Below are positions 5,294-7,764 of a DNA stretch of 7,764 nt, one piece after another. Source of the stretch: JBDUDR01 sp040002845 (GTDB lineage: Bacteria; Actinomycetota; Actinomycetes; Propionibacteriales; Nocardioidaceae); assembly GCA_040002845.1 (NCBI GenBank), contig JBDUDR010000137.1:1-7764 (forward strand), written 5' to 3'. Both the position numbers and the translations under genes were made by a program. The notes below the pieces were generated by a model. That model was not told where the DNA came from. It did not search any database and worked only from the letters and a program-made list of their open reading frames with translations. Each line of letters opens with the position of its first letter. The stretch's first letter is position 1.

Positions 5294-7084
5294 CTAACGG
5301 GTGGGCTGATGGACCGGTCGAAGTTCGCGCCGGTCGTCGAACGGGACCAAGTCCGCTCGCGAGGCGGCCACGGTGTCATGCACGGCGAGGTGACCCTGCG
5401 CACCATGGATCGGGCAGGTCCACTGTCCGTCGAGATGGGCCAGACGCACGCCGTCGGACTCAAGCCAGCGCAAGATCCGCTCGGTCTCCTCGGCGCTGGC
5501 CGCGGGGACCGGCCCGGGAGCCGGACTCACCGTCTCGGCGGACTCGCGCAGCTGAGCTATCCAGGCAGTGGCGGAGACTCCGCCGGGGATGACCCCGGCA
5601 GCAGCCAGCCGGCCGTGCCTGATGACGTGGACCTCCCACTGACCGGCCTCCGACCGTCGCGCCGCGGTGAGTTCTGCACACGAGGTCAAAGCGGTCAGCC
5701 GCTGGGTGCGCGCGGCACTCCGGACGAAGGAGGTAAGCCGCTCGCGGTGCACCTGAGCGTCTTCGAACCGCTCGTCGGATGAAAGCGCCTGCATCCGCCT
5801 GGTCAGCGCGGCGGTCACCTCGGTAGGGGTCTCGATCAGCGCCATGCGTAGGCGCTCGACGTGTGCCGTGTAAGTCTCCGGGGTGACCGAGCCGTCGCAC
5901 GGCGACAGGCACCTGCCTATCTCCGCAAGCACGCAGGCCGACCGTGACGGCGTGCGAGGCAGCCGTCCCTTGCACTGCCGGATGCGAAACGTCTCGTGCA
6001 GGGCGGCCACCGCCTTGTCGGCGGACCGCACCGCCCCGAAGGGCCCGAGATAGGTGGCGTCGTCATCGAGAATCTGGCGGACCACAGACAGGCGCGGCCA
6101 AGGCTCGACGGTGAGCTTGACCCAAGTGGCTCGTTCGGGGAACTTCGAGCGCCGGTTGTACGGCGGCTTGTGCCGAGCGATCAGGCGGAGCTCGCGGACG
6201 GACGCCTCGAGTGCGGTGGCACATGTGATGCCGATCACGGACTCCGCGATGCCAACCATCTCGCCCATCCGGGACCGTGTCTCGCTGGCCGTGAAGTAGG
6301 TGCGGACCCGGCTGCGGATGTCCTTGGACGTTCCCACATAGAGCACGCGTTCGCGCGCATCGCGGAACAGGTAGACGCCTGGCGCATGCGGCAGCTGCTC
6401 GGCGAGATGGCGTTTGCGCCGCTGTGCGTGGCTGACCCGTGAGCTGTAGGTCTGAAGCTCCTCGACCGTGTGAACCCCCAGCCCGCCGAGTCGCTCGATC
6501 AGACCGTGGAGGACATCGACGGTGGCGCGAGCATCTTCCAGTGCCCGGTGGTTGGGCGTCGTCGACGATCTGAACACTCGTGCGAGGGTGCTCAGCTTGC
6601 AGTTGGGCGCGTCATCGCGCGTGAGTACGCGCCTGGCCAGCAGCGCGGTGTCGATGACCTGAAAGCTCGGCCACTGATGTCCGAGCCGTTGGGTGTAGTG
6701 CCTGAGGAAGCCGACATCGAACGGGGCGTTGTGCGCTACGAGCACGCAGCCGCGCGCGAACTCGAGGAATGACGGCAGCGCCTCCTCGATCTGCGGCGCG
6801 CCGGCGACCATCGCGTCGGTGATGCCGGTCAGCACCGAGATGAACAAGGGGATCGACTCCCGGGGCTGGACGAGCGTCTGGAACTCACCGAGTCGCTCAC
6901 CCGAGCGGACTTTGACGGCTCCGATCTCGGTGATCGACGAACCTCCGGCCGGCGACCCGCCGGTGGTCTCGAGATCGACGACGACGAAAGCCACGTCACG
7001 CAGTGGAGTTCCGAGCTCGTCGAAGCTCTGTTGGATGCCACGCAACGGCGAGCTTGACAGTCGCACGTCGCATCCGGTGCTCAT
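5294..7084 (-). CDS. DEDDh exonuclease fused to a UvrC-type GIY-YIG nuclease region
   Basis: A 596-residue fusion. The N-terminal domain is a DnaQ-like 3'-5' exonuclease with all DEDDh motifs: D37-x-E39 (VVDLETTGG), D123 in HNAPFD, and H179 with D184 in NHRALEDA. A UvrC-like half follows, with GVYLF (236-240) and YVG (249-251) of the GIY-YIG domain. By alignment with UvrC the catalytic residues are Y249, R259 and E298, ahead of HKPPYN. Four Cys (371, 384, 392, 396) follow, then a UVR-type helical segment (about 438-470). The RNase H-like endonuclease and helix-hairpin-helix parts of true UvrC are missing, so it should make at most the GIY-YIG incision, as in Cho. The same fusion type is known in actinobacteria, including M. 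tuberculosis Rv2191. ATG 7084 is chosen over ATG 7147: there is no Shine-Dalgarno sequence, but a -10 box lies seven bases upstream. A DNA-repair role is inferred, and its substrate is unknown. Confidence 0.92.
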   Translation of the reverse strand: MSTGCDVRLSSSPLRGIQQSFDELGTPLRDVAFVVVDLETTGGSPAGGSSITEIGAVKVRSGERLGEFQTLVQPRESIPLFISVLTGITDAMVAGAPQIEEALPSFLEFARGCVLVAHNAPFDVGFLRHYTQRLGHQWPSFQVIDTALLARRVLTRDDAPNCKLSTLARVFRSSTTPNHRALEDARATVDVLHGLIERLGGLGVHTVEELQTYSSRVSHAQRRKRHLAEQLPHAPGVYLFRDARERVLYVGTSKDIRSRVRTYFTASETRSRMGEMVGIAESVIGITCATALEASVRELRLIARHKPPYNRRSKFPERATWVKLTVEPWPRLSVVRQILDDDATYLGPFGAVRSADKAVAALHETFRIRQCKGRLPRTPSRSACVLAEIGRCLSPCDGSVTPETYTAHVERLRMALIETPTEVTAALTRRMQALSSDERFEDAQVHRERLTSFVRSAARTQRLTALTSCAELTAARRSEAGQWEVHVIRHGRLAAAGVIPGGVSATAWIAQLRESAETVSPAPGPVPAASAEETERILRWLESDGVRLAHLDGQWTCPIHGAQGHLAVHDTVAASRADLVPFDDRRELRPVHQPTR

Positions 7085-7091
7085 GGATTCG

Positions 7092-7097
7092 ACCGTA
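7092..7097 (-). promoter_or_regulatory. Candidate leaderless promoter (-10) for the fusion nuclease
   Basis: On the minus strand TACGGT (TANNNT) is followed by seven bases and then ATG 7084. No ribosome binding site is visible, so a leaderless transcript is the simplest reading. The spacing is the same as for the receiver-like gene at 3399. If correct, this also excludes the upstream start at 7147. No -35 match was found at 17 bp. Confidence 0.45.
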
Positions 7098-7148
7098 TGT
7101 GCGAGCGCCGACCTTTTCGTTGCGCCGCGCCCGGTTTCGGGCCTCACA

Positions 7149-7154
7149 TAGGAT
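7149..7154 (+). promoter_or_regulatory. Candidate -10 box for the Cys-pair protein gene
   Basis: TAGGAT is a near-consensus actinobacterial -10 hexamer. Transcription would start near 7161, leaving a leader of about 29 bases that contains AGGAGGG (7178-7184) five bases before ATG 7190. A -35 is not evident. It shares the 105-bp divergent gap with the nuclease promoter. Confidence 0.5.
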
Positions 7155-7189
7155 CTGAACGGAGGGTTCAGGACGAGAGGAGGGCTCGG

Positions 7190-7471
7190 ATGCCGATGCC
7201 GGTGCCCACCGACTCCACTCGCTGGCGTTGCACGGGATGTGGCAACCTGACCCGGTTTGACGTGGTACGTCGCGCGGTTGTGCGGGAGTTCTGGCGCCAG
7301 GACCTCGGCGGTACGCCCGCGATCGAGGAGTCAGAGGCACTGGCAAGCGAGATCGAGTCCGTCACCTGCCGCTGGTGTGGCCGTGCCGACGTCATCGAGC
7401 TGGTGGCCAGGTGCGCGCCAGAGACCGCCGATGTGACGGGAGCCGAGCAGGCGGAGCCAGGCAGATCATGA
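7190..7471 (+). CDS. Small double-CxxC (zinc-ribbon-like) protein of unknown function
   Basis: A 93-residue protein I cannot assign to a named family. Two Cys pairs are visible: WRCTGCGNLTRFDV near the N-terminus (C14, C17) and VTCRWCGRADVIELV in the C-terminal half (C61, C64). The pattern, CxxCG twice about 45 residues apart, suggests a single tetra-Cys zinc ribbon. Between them lies a charged segment with acidic runs (IEESEALASEIES). There is no signal peptide or membrane segment, so it is probably cytosolic. ATG 7190 is preferred over an upstream ATG at 7097 because AGGAGG sits right before it and the upstream residues look non-coding. Its stop overlaps the next gene's start (ATGA), so the two are translationally coupled. 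I recall similar small proteins in other actinobacteria, but no function. Confidence 0.82.
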   Translation: MPMPVPTDSTRWRCTGCGNLTRFDVVRRAVVREFWRQDLGGTPAIEESEALASEIESVTCRWCGRADVIELVARCAPETADVTGAEQAEPGRS

Positions 7472-7764
7472 GCGACGCCGAGGACGCCCCGGAGCCCAAC
7501 CCGGATCGCGACCTGGACCCCGGCCCACCCGCAGGCGCATCGCCCGCGCCGTTGCCGGCCGCGGTCCGCGCCAAGGTGGTCTCGCTGAGCGCTGAGGCGC
7601 TCAGCAGGGTTGCCACCGACCAGATCCCCGCCGCGCTGCGCCGGGTGGCTTCCTTCACGCCGGCTCGGCGGGCGCGGCTCGCCGCCACCGCGATCGCCAG
7701 TGCGATTGAGGCAGACGACGTGTTCCGCCAGCGGATCGCGACGCAGGTCCGGCTGGTCGCCCCC
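7468..7764 (+). CDS. N-terminal part of a probable NYN/PIN-type RNA-binding protein
   Basis: The first 99 codons of a gene cut by the right edge. The start ATG 7468 overlaps the previous stop as ATGA. An acidic, proline-rich leader of about 28 residues (SDAEDAPEPNPD...) precedes a helical segment beginning LPAAVRAKVVSLSAEAL. It continues IPAALRRVASFTPARRARLAATAIASAIEADDVFRQRIATQVR. That helical, arginine-rich opening resembles the N-terminus of actinobacterial proteins annotated as NYN-domain or 'PIN domain-containing RNA-binding' proteins. The catalytic NYN domain itself would lie beyond the window, so the call rests on recalled similarity of the N-terminus only. Coding status is well supported by the frame, start overlap and composition. 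Confidence 0.6.
   Translation, partial: MSDAEDAPEPNPDRDLDPGPPAGASPAPLPAAVRAKVVSLSAEALSRVATDQIPAALRRVASFTPARRARLAATAIASAIEADDVFRQRIATQVRLVAP

Noticed and set aside
4994..5782. 262-codon plus-strand frame spanning the Lrp-like gene and the nuclease 3' end
   Set aside because: Crosses two genes with recognisable domains on the opposite strand and shows no motif of its own.
1..7764. Mobile element, CRISPR array, tRNA/rRNA or defence system
   Set aside because: No transposase or integrase, no regularly spaced repeats, no cloverleaf-like or rRNA-like stretch and no known defence motif found; gaps between genes are all about 150 bases or less.

Overview
The window is GC-rich and densely coded, with frequent GTG starts, no transposase, no CRISPR array and no RNA gene that I could see. 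The gene set and order point to a high-GC actinobacterium. The strongest marker is the cluster ctaE-qcrC-qcrA-qcrB lying divergently next to trpD, which is also the arrangement in Mycobacterium tuberculosis (trpD / ctaE-qcrC-qcrA-qcrB, Rv2192c-Rv2196, with a DnaQ/UvrC-like fusion gene, Rv2191, beside trpD). I cannot name the genus.

Left part (1-3253, minus strand): the terminal respiratory operon, read right to left as ctaE (cytochrome c oxidase subunit III), qcrC (membrane-anchored dihaem cytochrome c), qcrA (Rieske iron-sulfur protein) and qcrB (cytochrome b, cut by the left edge). The spacing is tight: 20 bp, then a one-base TGATG overlap, then 8 bp. Together they encode the menaquinol:cytochrome c reductase plus one oxidase subunit of the actinobacterial bcc-aa3 supercomplex, in which QcrC replaces a soluble cytochrome c.

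Middle part (3399-4906, plus strand): a small stand-alone receiver-like protein whose conserved Lys is replaced by His, apparently driven by a leaderless promoter, followed by trpD (anthranilate phosphoribosyltransferase). A 21-bp unit repeated in tandem sits just after trpD, in the short gap between convergent genes.

Right part: on the minus strand (4958-7084), a stand-alone Lrp/AsnC-type ligand-sensing (RAM) domain without a DNA-binding domain lies downstream of a large fusion nuclease. That nuclease joins a DnaQ-like DEDDh exonuclease to the UvrC N-terminal half: GIY-YIG domain, four-Cys segment and UVR motif. On the plus strand (7190-7764) are a small double-CxxC protein and the translationally coupled start of a gene whose N-terminus resembles actinobacterial NYN/PIN-type RNA-binding proteins.

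Most of the window is conserved actinobacterial core. I found no defence system, island or other obviously new multi-gene system. The items most worth a second look are the atypical receiver beside the respiratory operon, the predicted iron-sulfur ligands in the exonuclease/UvrC fusion, the 21-bp tandem repeat, and the small Cys-pair protein coupled to the RNA-binding-type gene.
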